DNA of 29,328 nt from JBBDNC01 sp040877875 (GTDB lineage: Bacteria; Bacteroidota; Rhodothermia; Balneolales; Balneolaceae). The translations under genes were made by a program, and so were the position numbers. Below, in pieces: positions 8,843 through 17,355 of this stretch. The notes under the pieces are model-generated. The model was given only the letters and a program-made list of their open reading frames with translations. It searched no databases and was not told where the DNA came from. How positions within the stretch are numbered: the stretch's first letter is position 1; the number at the start of each line of letters is the position of its first letter. The DNA lies in contig JBBDNC010000059.1 in the NCBI GenBank assembly GCA_040877875.1, positions 1-29,328 on the forward strand, given 5' to 3'.

Positions 8843-9155
8843 TTGTGCTGATTTTCAGTCTACCGGTGAAATTTTAATTTATACCTCCAAAGTTAATTAT
8901 ATCTGGGGACTTCAGGCGAATGTTAAATCAAATGGCTTCTGCTTTTATAAATCCCCGCGTATGAACACTCCGACAATCTCCGATAATACGAATGTTCCGT
9001 TGCCCTGCATTTTGATTCCACCGATTTTTACAAAGTAAAGATTTTAGATCCCATGATTTGTACATTTATACCGTATAAACAAACTATCACCCAATAATTA
9101 GTACTGTCAGATAAAGTTCGCTGTACCCCCCGTTGACAGATGCCAAATTCCCTTT

Positions 9156-11711
9156 ATGAAATTCAATTTTTTTAAACGTCTCACCCTTACACTGGCTTTA
9201 TTTCTAACACTGAATTTTATAGGCCTGCAGGCTCAGAACACCCTGCAGTCGCCCGGTCAGTTCCTCGGGTATGAACTGGGGGAACGGTTTACTCCCCATC
9301 ACCGGGTCCTCAGTTATATGAAGCATGTTGCTGAAAACTCCGACCGCGTCACCCTTCAACAATACGGAACCACTTACGAAGGACGGGAACTGGTTTACCT
9401 GATCCTGACTCATGCCAGAAATCATACGAATATCGAGGAGATCCGGACGAACAATTTGAAACTTACCGGATTGATGGAGGGTAACCCCACTGAGAATCTC
9501 AAGGCGATCGTCTGGCTCAGCTATAATGTCCACGGCAATGAGGCCTCCAGCAGCGAGGCTGCCATGAAAACATTGCATGAATTGGCAAATCCTTATAATA
9601 CCCAGGCTGCACGTTGGCTGAACAATACCGTTGTAATTCTGGACCCCATGCTGAATCCCGACGGACGCGACCGGTATGTGAACTGGTATAACCGTACGGC
9701 CGGTAAATCATTCAACCCGGTTTTCGATGCCCGTGAACACCACGAGCCCTGGCCCGGCGGCCGTACCAATCATTACTATTTTGACCTGAACCGGGACTGG
9801 GCCTGGCGCACACAAACCGAAAGCGAACAACGGATCCCGGTCTACCAGCAGTGGATGCCGCATGTTCATGTAGATTTTCACGAACAAGGATACAATGCTC
9901 CCTATTATTTTGCCCCGGCCGCAGAACCGTTTCACAAAGCGATCACCGACTGGCAGCGTGAATTTCAGACGACGATCGGGCAAAACCACACAGAATATTT
10001 TAATGAAGAGGGATGGCTTTATTTTACACGTGAAATATTTGATCTGTTCTATCCCAGCTACGGCGATACCTGGCCTACCTTTAACGGAGCCATCGGCATG
10101 ACTTATGAACAGGCAGGCCACAGCCAGGCCGGGTTGGGAATCATCAAACAGGAAGGGGACACGCTCACTTTGAAAAACAGGCTGACCCGACACCATATAA
10201 CAGGAATTTCTACTGTCGAAACCACCTCTCAACAGTCCCGGCGTGTGATCAGTGAATTCCAGTCTCATTTTCGACGGGCCAACAACAGCCCGGAAGGGGA
10301 GTATAAAACCTATATTATTAAGGGAGATAACCCGCCTGACAAAATCCATAATCTCCTCACATTCCTCGATCAAAATCAAATCTTCTATGGACAGGCAGGC
10401 ACCGGAAGGAATCTCGAGGCATACAATTTTACAACCGGGCAGCCCGAACGGATCCGGGTTGAACAAAACGATATTCTGGTAAGTGCCTACCAACCCCAGT
10501 CCCAACTGGTTCGGGTACTTTTCGAACCCCGCCCTGAATTGGCCGACTCTCTTACGTATGACATCACAGCGTGGGAGACCCACTACCGGTTTGGCCTCAA
10601 AGGCTATGCTTCTGCTTCCCGAATGGAGCCGGGTGAGGAAGTCCTGCCGGATACCTATCGCACGTTTACCGAAATCGGTGAAGCCGAACGGCCCTATGCC
10701 TATCTTGTCCCATGGCAATCCATGGATGACGCCCGTTTTTTAGCTGAAATCACAGGCAAAGGTATCAAAACCCGATTTTCAAGTATCCCCTTTACCATCG
10801 ATGAACAAGAGTATGAGGCGGGAACACTGATCATTACCCGTGCCGGCAATCAGGCACTGGGTGACCGTTTTGATGAAATCGTTTCTGAAACAGCGCAAAA
10901 TCATTCGCGCCGGCTTCACCGGGCGGAGTCCGGCTTTGTCGAAAACGGATCCGATTTCGGATCGTCCAATGTCCGGTACCTGGAATCTCCGGACGTTGCT
11001 GTGTTGTCGGGAGCCGGAACCTCCCCCAATTCAACAGGTGAAATCTGGCACTTTTTTGACCGTCAATTACACTATCCGGCCACCCTGATCGATACGGATC
11101 ACTTGCCTCATGCAGACCTGGATCAATTCAATGTATTGATTATGCCCTCGGGTAGTTATGATGAAAAGATCACCGATGACACGTTAAAACGAATACGGGA
11201 GTGGGTTCAAAACGGCGGACGTTTGATTGCAGTCGGCCAGGCAAATCGAATCCTCGCAGGAAAGGAGGGGTTTGCCTTAAAGGAAAAAATAACTTCAGAA
11301 GAAACAGATTCTACCGAATCCCGTGAAAACTTGTTAAAGGTCTATGCCGAGCAAGACCGTGAATCTGTTCGCAACTCAAATCCCGGTTCCATTTTCCGGA
11401 TTACGCTGGACAATACCCACCCCCTGGCATTCGGATATGAGGAGACTTATCACTCACTGAAACTGGATGCGGAAGCCTACCGGTATCTCGAGGACGGATG
11501 GAATGTTGGAACCGTAAGAAGCCGGGATGCCCATTTGAGTGGTTTTGTCGGTCACCAGGCAAAATCAAAGCTGGAGCATAGCCTGACGTTTGGTGTCGAG
11601 CCAATGGGAAGTGGAGTGACCGTCTATATGATCGATAATCCTTTGTTCCGGGGATTCTGGGAAAATGGAAAACTTTTGTTTGTCAATGCCGTTTTTATGA
11701 CGGGTCAGTGA
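9156..11711 (+). CDS. Secreted M14-family zinc carboxypeptidase-like protein
   Basis: The protein has 851 residues with a signal peptide at about 1-26 (ending LQAQ). The M14 catalytic domain covers about 40-370. HGNE at 126-129 supplies the first zinc His and Glu, and DFHE supplies the second zinc His (H242). LNPDGRDR and NRDWAWR are substrate-contact motifs of the family, and MTYEQAG near 315-321 holds the likely catalytic Glu318. A long beta-rich middle follows. Around 640-700 there is a class-I glutamine-amidotransferase-like fold signature: NVLIMPSGSYD, then IREWVQNGGRLIAVG. This layout is common among large M14 proteins of the Bacteroidetes group. It probably digests peptides in the periplasm or outside the cell; the substrate is unknown. 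No Shine-Dalgarno sequence is visible. Confidence 0.9.
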   Translation: MKFNFFKRLTLTLALFLTLNFIGLQAQNTLQSPGQFLGYELGERFTPHHRVLSYMKHVAENSDRVTLQQYGTTYEGRELVYLILTHARNHTNIEEIRTNNLKLTGLMEGNPTENLKAIVWLSYNVHGNEASSSEAAMKTLHELANPYNTQAARWLNNTVVILDPMLNPDGRDRYVNWYNRTAGKSFNPVFDAREHHEPWPGGRTNHYYFDLNRDWAWRTQTESEQRIPVYQQWMPHVHVDFHEQGYNAPYYFAPAAEPFHKAITDWQREFQTTIGQNHTEYFNEEGWLYFTREIFDLFYPSYGDTWPTFNGAIGMTYEQAGHSQAGLGIIKQEGDTLTLKNRLTRHHITGISTVETTSQQSRRVISEFQSHFRRANNSPEGEYKTYIIKGDNPPDKIHNLLTFLDQNQIFYGQAGTGRNLEAYNFTTGQPERIRVEQNDILVSAYQPQSQLVRVLFEPRPELADSLTYDITAWETHYRFGLKGYASASRMEPGEEVLPDTYRTFTEIGEAERPYAYLVPWQSMDDARFLAEITGKGIKTRFSSIPFTIDEQEYEAGTLIITRAGNQALGDRFDEIVSETAQNHSRRLHRAESGFVENGSDFGSSNVRYLESPDVAVLSGAGTSPNSTGEIWHFFDRQLHYPATLIDTDHLPHADLDQFNVLIMPSGSYDEKITDDTLKRIREWVQNGGRLIAVGQANRILAGKEGFALKEKITSEETDSTESRENLLKVYAEQDRESVRNSNPGSIFRITLDNTHPLAFGYEETYHSLKLDAEAYRYLEDGWNVGTVRSRDAHLSGFVGHQAKSKLEHSLTFGVEPMGSGVTVYMIDNPLFRGFWENGKLLFVNAVFMTGQ

Positions 11712-11762
11712 TCTGAGTGTCCCCGCGCTATATATTGAAGAAGAATTTGTACTTTATCCGAA

Positions 11763-11950
11763 AGACGGTTTTGAATAACCAGGATTTTTGATCAAGGTCA
11801 AGGCCAGTCCGCCAGATGGCGGATGTGAGGATGTTAAAATTCCGCTCCTCTTTTATACCACGGAGCGATAGCGGAGTGATAACAAAGCTCATTTTTTGAA
11901 CGCGTTAGCGATATTGAGCAATCCGCCAGGCGGCGGATGCAAAGCCTTCT
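11763..11950 (+). mobile_element. MITE-like element, copy 2 (flanked by GAA)
   Basis: A 188-bp element running from AGACGGTTTTGAA to GCAAAGCCTTCT, with GAA directly on both sides. It is almost the exact reverse complement of copy 1. Palindromes TCCGCC...GGCGGA lie at 11808-11823 and 11921-11938. The right half, with CTCATTTTTTGAACGCG, is shared with copy 3. It fills most of the gap between the M14 gene and the sulfurtransferase gene and ends 60 bases before the latter's start. Confidence 0.78.
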
Positions 11951-12010
11951 GAAAACGAATGCATGCTTGTTGTTGTTCATCCAATAACGAACCAACCAAC
12001 TTTTTTTGTC

Positions 12011-12925
12011 ATGATCCGAACTCTTATTATTCCTATCCTGATCTTTGTATCTGTCCAGTTTGCCTGTACGAGGAGCCAGGTAGACTCCGTCCCCGATCAC
12101 TACCCGAATTCCAGCCTTCTCATCGAGGCCTCCGAACTGAATACCCGGTTGGAGCAATCCGATCTGTTTCTGATTGATACGCGATCCGAAACAGTGGGAA
12201 AGTTTATTCCGGGAGCGATCCATTTTCAATCGGTTGAAAGGTTATCGGACCCCGATCATCCCGTTGACGGCTATCTCATCCCCGCAGAAGAGTTCGAATC
12301 CTTGATGCGGGAGCTCGGCTTAAACAGGGACGACCGTGTTGTCATCTATGACGATGGAAATGCATTGAGGGCTGCCAGGCTTTTTTATGCTCTGGAATAT
12401 CACGGATTTTCAAATGCCTCCATATTGAATGGAGGATGGAGCAACTGGCAGAAAGAAGGATATCCGGTCAGTGAAGCCATAAAAACGAGTTCGGGTGTCA
12501 GGGGCAATTTCATGGCTGAGGTTCAGGAGGAAAGAATATGTACGTTTGATGAGATACGTGAAGCTTCACAAAACCCGGACAAGGTCATACTGGATGTACG
12601 GTCGGCCGAAGAGTACGAGGGCACGCGGGTCAGGGCAGAGCGCGGCGGACACATTCCGAATGCAGTCAACCTGGAATGGAGTCAGGTAATTGAATCAGGC
12701 GATGTGCCGAAATTCCTTCCGGCTTCACAAATTCAAGCCAAATACGATGTAATGGGGATTACACGAGACAAAGAGGTGATCCCTCACTGTCAAAGCAATG
12801 TACGGGCCTCCCATGCTTATTTTACCCTGCGGCTGATGGGGTACGACTCTGTACGCCCCTATGAAGGCTCCTGGGCCGAGTATGGGAACCGCGAAGATGC
12901 CGTGATAGAAGGGCCTGAAAGCTGA
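12011..12925 (+). CDS. Tandem-rhodanese sulfurtransferase (thiosulfate or 3-mercaptopyruvate type), exported
   Basis: Two rhodanese domains are present. The N-terminal one contains FLIDTRSETVGKFIPGAIHF and ILNGGWSNWQKEGYPV and, as usual, lacks an active-site Cys. The C-terminal one contains VILDVRSAEEY, GGHIPNAVNL and the active-site loop HCQSNVRAS, with Cys at about residue 260 of the chosen protein. The loop differs from the CGSGVTAC of mercaptopyruvate enzymes and the CRKGVTAC of thiosulfate enzymes, so the sulfur donor is uncertain. The open frame begins 48 bases earlier, close to the mobile element. I prefer the ATG at 12011 because it puts a hydrophobic signal (MIRTLIIPILIF) at the N-terminus. 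This is followed by a Cys in QFACTR, a possible but not ideal lipobox. Confidence 0.88.
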   Translation: MIRTLIIPILIFVSVQFACTRSQVDSVPDHYPNSSLLIEASELNTRLEQSDLFLIDTRSETVGKFIPGAIHFQSVERLSDPDHPVDGYLIPAEEFESLMRELGLNRDDRVVIYDDGNALRAARLFYALEYHGFSNASILNGGWSNWQKEGYPVSEAIKTSSGVRGNFMAEVQEERICTFDEIREASQNPDKVILDVRSAEEYEGTRVRAERGGHIPNAVNLEWSQVIESGDVPKFLPASQIQAKYDVMGITRDKEVIPHCQSNVRASHAYFTLRLMGYDSVRPYEGSWAEYGNREDAVIEGPES

Positions 12926-13125
12926 AATCTGAATCTTGTACTTTGATCTTTTTAAAGCTCTCTACCGCTTTTTCTTTGAAGTGAAAGCTTGAATCCCATA
13001 CGATTTTTGTCATCTGGCATCCTGTAATTAAAGGGGCACGCGATTCATAATTCATTCACAAAAAGGTTTTTTTTGGCCGGTAAGAAAAAACTAAACTGTA
13101 AATCGGCTTTTAAAGACTGCCCGCC

Positions 13126-13269
13126 ATGAAAGCAATGGTTTTTACAAAACCCGGGAAACCGATGGAGCTCCGGGAAGTACCGGTTCCCGAACCGGAAAAA
13201 GATCAGGTACGGATCAGGATATCGGCCTGCGGAACGGTAAATTCAAAGGATCCGGGGTTCTTATCATAG
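13126..13269 (+). pseudogene. Truncated zinc alcohol dehydrogenase, N-terminal remnant
   Basis: A 47-codon frame begins MKAMVFTKPGKPMELREV and continues PVPEPEKDQVRIRISACG. This is the standard start of medium-chain zinc-dependent alcohol dehydrogenases, where the Cys is the first catalytic zinc ligand and is normally followed by VCxTDLH. Here the match stops straight after CG, and ten unrelated codons lead to a stop. The GroES-like core, the Rossmann domain and all remaining zinc ligands are missing. No continuation is seen in any frame before the convergent gene at 13364. It is best read as a broken gene, with rearrangement at the break suggested by the inverted repeat at 13207-13314. Confidence 0.8.
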
Positions 13270-13314
13270 AATAAATAGTTTGTTACCGGCCCTGTCTTAA
13301 ATCCTGATCCGTAC
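13207..13314. repeat. 14-bp inverted repeat spanning the dehydrogenase break
   Basis: GTACGGATCAGGAT (13207-13220, inside the remnant coding sequence) and ATCCTGATCCGTAC (13301-13314) are exact reverse complements 80 bases apart. The second arm is not in a gene. A short inverted copy of coding sequence just past a truncation point fits a snap-back or template-switch deletion. Confidence 0.6.
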
Positions 13315-13363
13315 TTACTCTCAGGCTTCAAACCCTTCGATGGACAGATTCTCAGGAGTCCGG

Positions 13364-15565
13364 TCAGGAGGTTTGGCGGATATGAAGAAAAGAGTTGACG
13401 GCAGGCTGCTCAATGATCTGCGGTTCATCAGATCCCGGCCATCTTATAAGAATAGAATCTACAGATTCAACATCTCCAAGCCCGAAATGAAGGTGAGTAT
13501 TATTATTCCCAAATGAGCTACCGGTTGATACGGTTTTATACAAGCTATTCATACCCCTCTTTCCACTTGGAATTTTGACCTCCACTCTGGCACCTATAGC
13601 CTGCCGGTTGGCCGCCACTCCTTCAAGTTTCAACGATAACCAGTTGCCTGTTTTTCTTTGATTTTCGAACAAAGCATTATGATAAAAATCACCTTCCACA
13701 GCTCCTCCCAGTACCATGTAGATATCCAGCGTCCCATTATTATCGAAATCAGCCATGGATACTCCATGTCCCTTTTGTAAATGTCCCACACCACTTATTG
13801 CCGTCGATTCGTAAAATCGTTGGCCTCCATGGTTTAAAAACAGCCGGTTAGGGATGATCGCAGACAGATCGGGGGCGCCGGTGCCGATGTAAATATCCGG
13901 ATAACCGTTATTATTCAAATCCCCGAAATTTGCCCCCATTCCAAACATAGCGGAATTTAAACCCATTTCTTCCGTTACATCCTGAAAGGTCTCATCCCCC
14001 ATATTTTTATATAACCTGGGATATTCTGATTGTGTTGGCAGGCCCAGATGTTCACGAGACACTTCCTCCGTAACCTGATTTATTGCACGTACATCATACG
14101 TGATGACAAAAATATCCTCCAGGCCGTCGTTATTATAATCAAAAAACCAGGTCGGAAAACTGAAAAGGGGAAGTTGAACTCCGGCTTTTCGGCTGATTTC
14201 TTCAAATTGCGGGAGTCCGTCACGATCCAATCCGCGGTGGACGAACAGCTTGTTCTGTCCCCCCATCACCGAAACATATAAATCGGGCAGGCCGTCGTTA
14301 TTCATATCCCCCCATGAGGCTCCTTTTACAAACTCATCCAGTTCAAAACCGTTTAGATTTTCATACCGTGTAAAGGTTTCATTACCATTATTCATGAAGA
14401 AAGCAGACGGGTAGGATTGCGGTTCTTCATCACTTTCTACAAAAAAGTCCTGCCAGGCTGAAGAAGATTCGTTGCCAACAAAAATATCGAGATATCCATT
14501 TTGATTGATATCGGCAAATGCTGCCGTCTGGGTAGGTATTTCTTCATACAATCCGGATGAAATAGTGATATCCGTAAAGGTCCCGTCCCCGTTATTTCGA
14601 AGAAGTGAGTTCGGATGCTCTCCATGCTGAGCCAGCCAGGCCCCCCTAAGAATCAGGATATCAACATACCCGTTGTTATTAATATCCGCACATTCAATAT
14701 TTAAGCCTCCCATAATCCCTTCCAGGCCGGCGGCAATTGTGCGGTCGTTAAATCCGCCCTGGCCATCCGATTCATAGAAAATAACCTGGTCGCCAAATCC
14801 ATAGGAAGTTGTAAAAATATCAAGACGTCCATTACCGGTAAAATCTTCGGTGCAGGCACTGCCGGAAATGCGGTTATCTCCTATATTCTTCTCCATTCCC
14901 GTATCTTTAAAAAGGGGCACCCTCAAATCTCCGGGCACATCTTCGTGGTCCTGTAACCCCGGAATAAGGTAGTGGGAATCCATTCCTTCAGGATAACTGC
15001 CATTGGCTATGTGAGCGAGATTATACATCCATTGATACGTATAGTTGCCCGGATAACGCTCAAGGAGAAAATCCAGATGTCGGATGGATGATTGGATATA
15101 GCTTTTGTTTTGATGGACAGCTTGATCGTCAAACGGAAGAATACAGTTGGATGGCGTGTAATTCTCGAAACAATTCCTGACTTCAGCGAGTCGTAAATAA
15201 CTGACAGCAAGTGCCCGATGGGTCAAGTGCTGAGAAACAGAATCAGCCAGTGTCTCATTCAAATTCTGTAAAATGGGAATAGACTTTTCAATCACTCTTG
15301 AATTTTGATGTTCCAACGCCTGGTAATATTGAAGCTGAGTCTGTCCGGGATTGGCATCTGCAAGGGAATCAACCAATGAAAGCCTGAATTCATTCGCATA
15401 GAAATATTTGAGCGGTTCCTTCTTGGCATCCACAATAATACTGTCAAGTTTCGCAACCATCCGATCGTGATTCATTTGTTCGGTTTTGTTTAAATCCTCC
15501 GAACACCCGATTAACAGAACAAAGAATAGCCATGCGATAAAAAATAAATAAATCTGATTTTTCAT
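13364..15565 (-). CDS. FG-GAP/VCBS repeat lipoprotein with C-terminal ASPIC/UnbV domain (CRTAC1-like)
   Basis: The protein has about 733 residues. The N-terminus is a lipoprotein signal: hydrophobic stretch, then LLIGCSED with the lipobox Cys. I start it at the ATG at 15565 rather than 15586 for this reason. An alpha-helical region of about 200 residues follows. Then come at least seven FG-GAP-type repeats with calcium-binding Asp/Asn loops: DFTGNGRLDIF, DINNNGYVDIL, DINQNGYLDIF, DMNNDGLPDLY, DYNNDGLEDIF, DLNNNGYPDIY and DFDNNGTLDIY. These form a beta-propeller. The last about 100 residues (GARVEVKIPSGK, STGSSFGNNN, HFGLGD, ILIRWPG) are the ASPIC/UnbV domain. The protein should be anchored in the outer membrane or periplasm. 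Its binding partner or substrate is unknown. A MITE-like element begins 26 bases upstream. Confidence 0.92.
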   Translation of the reverse strand: MKNQIYLFFIAWLFFVLLIGCSEDLNKTEQMNHDRMVAKLDSIIVDAKKEPLKYFYANEFRLSLVDSLADANPGQTQLQYYQALEHQNSRVIEKSIPILQNLNETLADSVSQHLTHRALAVSYLRLAEVRNCFENYTPSNCILPFDDQAVHQNKSYIQSSIRHLDFLLERYPGNYTYQWMYNLAHIANGSYPEGMDSHYLIPGLQDHEDVPGDLRVPLFKDTGMEKNIGDNRISGSACTEDFTGNGRLDIFTTSYGFGDQVIFYESDGQGGFNDRTIAAGLEGIMGGLNIECADINNNGYVDILILRGAWLAQHGEHPNSLLRNNGDGTFTDITISSGLYEEIPTQTAAFADINQNGYLDIFVGNESSSAWQDFFVESDEEPQSYPSAFFMNNGNETFTRYENLNGFELDEFVKGASWGDMNNDGLPDLYVSVMGGQNKLFVHRGLDRDGLPQFEEISRKAGVQLPLFSFPTWFFDYNNDGLEDIFVITYDVRAINQVTEEVSREHLGLPTQSEYPRLYKNMGDETFQDVTEEMGLNSAMFGMGANFGDLNNNGYPDIYIGTGAPDLSAIIPNRLFLNHGGQRFYESTAISGVGHLQKGHGVSMADFDNNGTLDIYMVLGGAVEGDFYHNALFENQRKTGNWLSLKLEGVAANRQAIGARVEVKIPSGKRGMNSLYKTVSTGSSFGNNNTHLHFGLGDVESVDSILIRWPGSDEPQIIEQPAVNSFLHIRQTS

Positions 15566-15591
15566 TAATCCGGGCCCTGAATTCAATTAAT

Positions 15592-15755
15592 AGAAGGCTT
15601 TGAAAAACCAGGGGTTTTGTTCAAGATCAAAACCTGAGTGAATTTGAAACCGTAGCTTATTAGCTATAAGTGAGGATTTCAAATTCACGAAAATGCCAAT
15701 ATTGGGCAAAACAACGCTCATTTTTTGAACACGCAGTGATTTTGCAAAGCCTTCT
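15592..15755 (+). mobile_element. MITE-like element, copy 3 (flanked by AAT)
   Basis: A 164-bp element with the cleanest ends of the family: AGAAGGCTTTG at the left and CAAAGCCTTCT at the right are perfect 11-bp inverted repeats, with AAT directly on both sides. The interior differs from copies 1 and 2 but keeps the CCAGG...GATCAA left part and the CTCATTTTTTGAACACG right part. It contains GCTATAAGTGAGGATTT, shared with copy 4. It lies between the divergent-facing end of the M28 gene and the start of the UnbV gene. Confidence 0.78.
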
Positions 15756-15805
15756 AATAATATCCTGTTTCATGAACATAATATTTTTATGTGATGATTA
15801 TCCGT

Positions 15806-16789
15806 TTACCGCTGAAACTCCCCGGCAGACAAGGTATCCAGGCGGCTTACGACCTGACGCACAAAGCGAACAATGCGCTCCGTCCCGGCTAAGTTGATTT
15901 TGTCAGGCGTATCTCCCGGAAGATGATAGTCAGAATGAGTTCCTGTAAATATATGTACAGCCGGAATCTGTTTGTCATAAAATGCGGTATGATCGCTAGC
16001 CCCGGAACCGGAGGACACATGATTCACCTGCAGGGAATCTCCATTTGCTTCAACCAGCAGATCCTCCCAAAGATCCAGGGTTCCCGTACCCAATACCGTA
16101 AGTTCATTTTCCTCCATACGGCCGATCATATCCAGATTGATCATCGCTTTGATCTGATCCAGGGGGACAACCGGATGTTTGACGAAATAACGGGAACCGA
16201 TCAACCCCATTTCTTCTCCTGAAAATGCTATAAAAATCAGGGTCCGGTGTGGCCGGTATTCAGAAAAATAGTGAGCCAGTTCCAGTATTCCTGCTGTACC
16301 CGAGGCATTGTCATCCGCTCCCGGATGAATCACGTCATCAATGTCCGGGAACATGGAAACGATCCCCCCCTTTCCCTGGCCGTCAAAGTGTGCTCCGATG
16401 ACAAGAAATTGTTCAGGCTCCCGGGTTCCTTGGATGATTCCGATCACATTCCTGGAGAGAATCTCTTCCTGCCTCATGGCCTGGGCCATCGGCCCCTGTA
16501 GGACAAACGACTGTAAGTAAGTCCCCCCATCCCCACCCGGTTCAAGTCCGAAATTTTTAAAATGATCTGCAAGGTAATTTGCAACTTTCGCTTCCTCCGG
16601 AGAACCGGCCAAGCGGCCTTCCATCGTGGAATCGGCCAGCCAGGTGATATGCTGTTCAATATCAGCAGAATGTATTTCAGGGGATAACCGGTGGGCTTCT
16701 TCTGCACAACCCTGGAACAGGAACAGAACCGGCGTTAAAATGATCAGGATGAAATATCTAACAGGAATTCTGCAAAAAATTCTGTTCAT
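15806..16789 (-). CDS. M28-family zinc aminopeptidase-like lipoprotein
   Basis: The protein has about 327 residues. The lipoprotein signal ends LFLFQGCAEE, which is why I use the ATG at 16789 rather than the longer frame from 16825. An M28 peptidase domain follows with all zinc ligands in order: IGAHFDG (His), GADDNASG (bridging Asp), SGEEMG (catalytic Glu and zinc Glu), MINLDMIGR (Asp) and THSDYHLPGD (His). GSGASDHTAFYD is the usual loop near the end. It is expected to release N-terminal amino acids from peptides in the periplasm or at the outer membrane. With the M14 and S8 proteases in the window it suggests a peptide-scavenging lifestyle. Confidence 0.94.
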   Translation of the reverse strand: MNRIFCRIPVRYFILIILTPVLFLFQGCAEEAHRLSPEIHSADIEQHITWLADSTMEGRLAGSPEEAKVANYLADHFKNFGLEPGGDGGTYLQSFVLQGPMAQAMRQEEILSRNVIGIIQGTREPEQFLVIGAHFDGQGKGGIVSMFPDIDDVIHPGADDNASGTAGILELAHYFSEYRPHRTLIFIAFSGEEMGLIGSRYFVKHPVVPLDQIKAMINLDMIGRMEENELTVLGTGTLDLWEDLLVEANGDSLQVNHVSSGSGASDHTAFYDKQIPAVHIFTGTHSDYHLPGDTPDKINLAGTERIVRFVRQVVSRLDTLSAGEFQR

Positions 16790-17196
16790 GGCATGGATTC
16801 TTATAGTTTCGTGCAATTCGATCAAACCTAACGGTTTCCGATGAAGAAATAGGTCAAAAAAATAAATTTAGTGAAAATAACAGACACTTCATGACCCTTC
16901 CCAAGGCTTCTGTGTCCATCTAATCCCCTCCAATGTTCTGGCGGAACGGATACTCAACGTTCGGTTATAAAAACCGGAACCACTTGTACAGAAGCAACCG
17001 GAATAGACAGCGTCAGCGGAGCCCGGGATTTCGGTTTTTTATCAATTCTGAATTCAACTACATGCTCAGCGAATCCACTTCCTGCCGGTGTTCAATTAAT
17101 AATCACGTTCTGGAGTCGTTTTATCGCACCGGTCCTATTTTAAATTTCATTGAAGCTAAATGATTTCTGCCTTATCTTTCCCGTTCACCACAACAA
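16790..17196. other. Intergenic region upstream of the TPP riboswitch
   Basis: About 400 bases lie between the divergent M28 gene and the riboswitch. They should hold promoters in both directions. One open frame here (16933-17163) has no family resemblance and no ribosome binding site, so I leave it out. Confidence 0.4.
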
Positions 17197-17276
17197 AGGT
17201 TGGGGGTGCTTGCATCATGCGGGCTGAGATTAAACCCTAAACACCTGATCCGGGTAATACCGGCGAAGGGAAACCT
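17197..17276 (+). promoter_or_regulatory. TPP riboswitch (THI element) aptamer
   Basis: All hallmark strings of the thiamine pyrophosphate aptamer occur in order: GGGGTGC (17203-17209), GGCTGAGA (17222-17229), ACCC (17234-17237), ACCTGATC (17243-17250), then the GGGTAATACCGGCGAAGGGAA stretch at 17252-17272. Stem P1 is formed by AGGTT (17197-17201) and AACCT (17272-17276). It lies about 80 bases before the start of a TonB-dependent receptor, so it should lower receptor synthesis when TPP is plentiful. Confidence 0.95.
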
Positions 17277-17318
17277 GATCTGCCTTTCATTACGCAGTTC
17301 AGTTCTGCAAGTTAACCT

Positions 17319-17350
17319 CCTCCTCTTATCCATCAACTATAAGACGGAGG
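17319..17350 (+). promoter_or_regulatory. Shine-Dalgarno-sequestering hairpin of the riboswitch
   Basis: CCTCCTCTTAT (17319-17329) pairs with ATAAGACGGAGG (17339-17350) with one bulged C, around a 9-base loop. The 3' arm contains the GGAGG ribosome binding site five bases before the ATG at 17356. There is no U-tract, so control is probably at translation. AACCT at 17314-17318, beside the 5' arm, copies the P1 3' strand at 17272-17276. The P1 5' strand could therefore switch partners and free the ribosome binding site when TPP is absent. Confidence 0.75.
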
Positions 17351-17355
17351 AATTT

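Noticed and set aside
9133..9156. TTGACA as a -35 box for the M14 gene
   Set aside because: Only about 18 bases separate it from the start codon, leaving no room for a -10 box and transcript start before the ATG.
9708..10718. Long minus-strand open frame of 336 codons
   Set aside because: Antisense to the M14 peptidase coding sequence, with no start signal or known motif.
16933..17163. 76-codon plus-strand frame upstream of the riboswitch
   Set aside because: Arg/Asn/Ser-rich sequence without a family match or ribosome binding site, in a region that must contain promoters.
17200..17355. N-terminal extension of the TonB receptor frame
   Set aside because: It would translate the TPP aptamer and sequestering hairpin. 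The signal peptide and GGAGG place the start at 17356.
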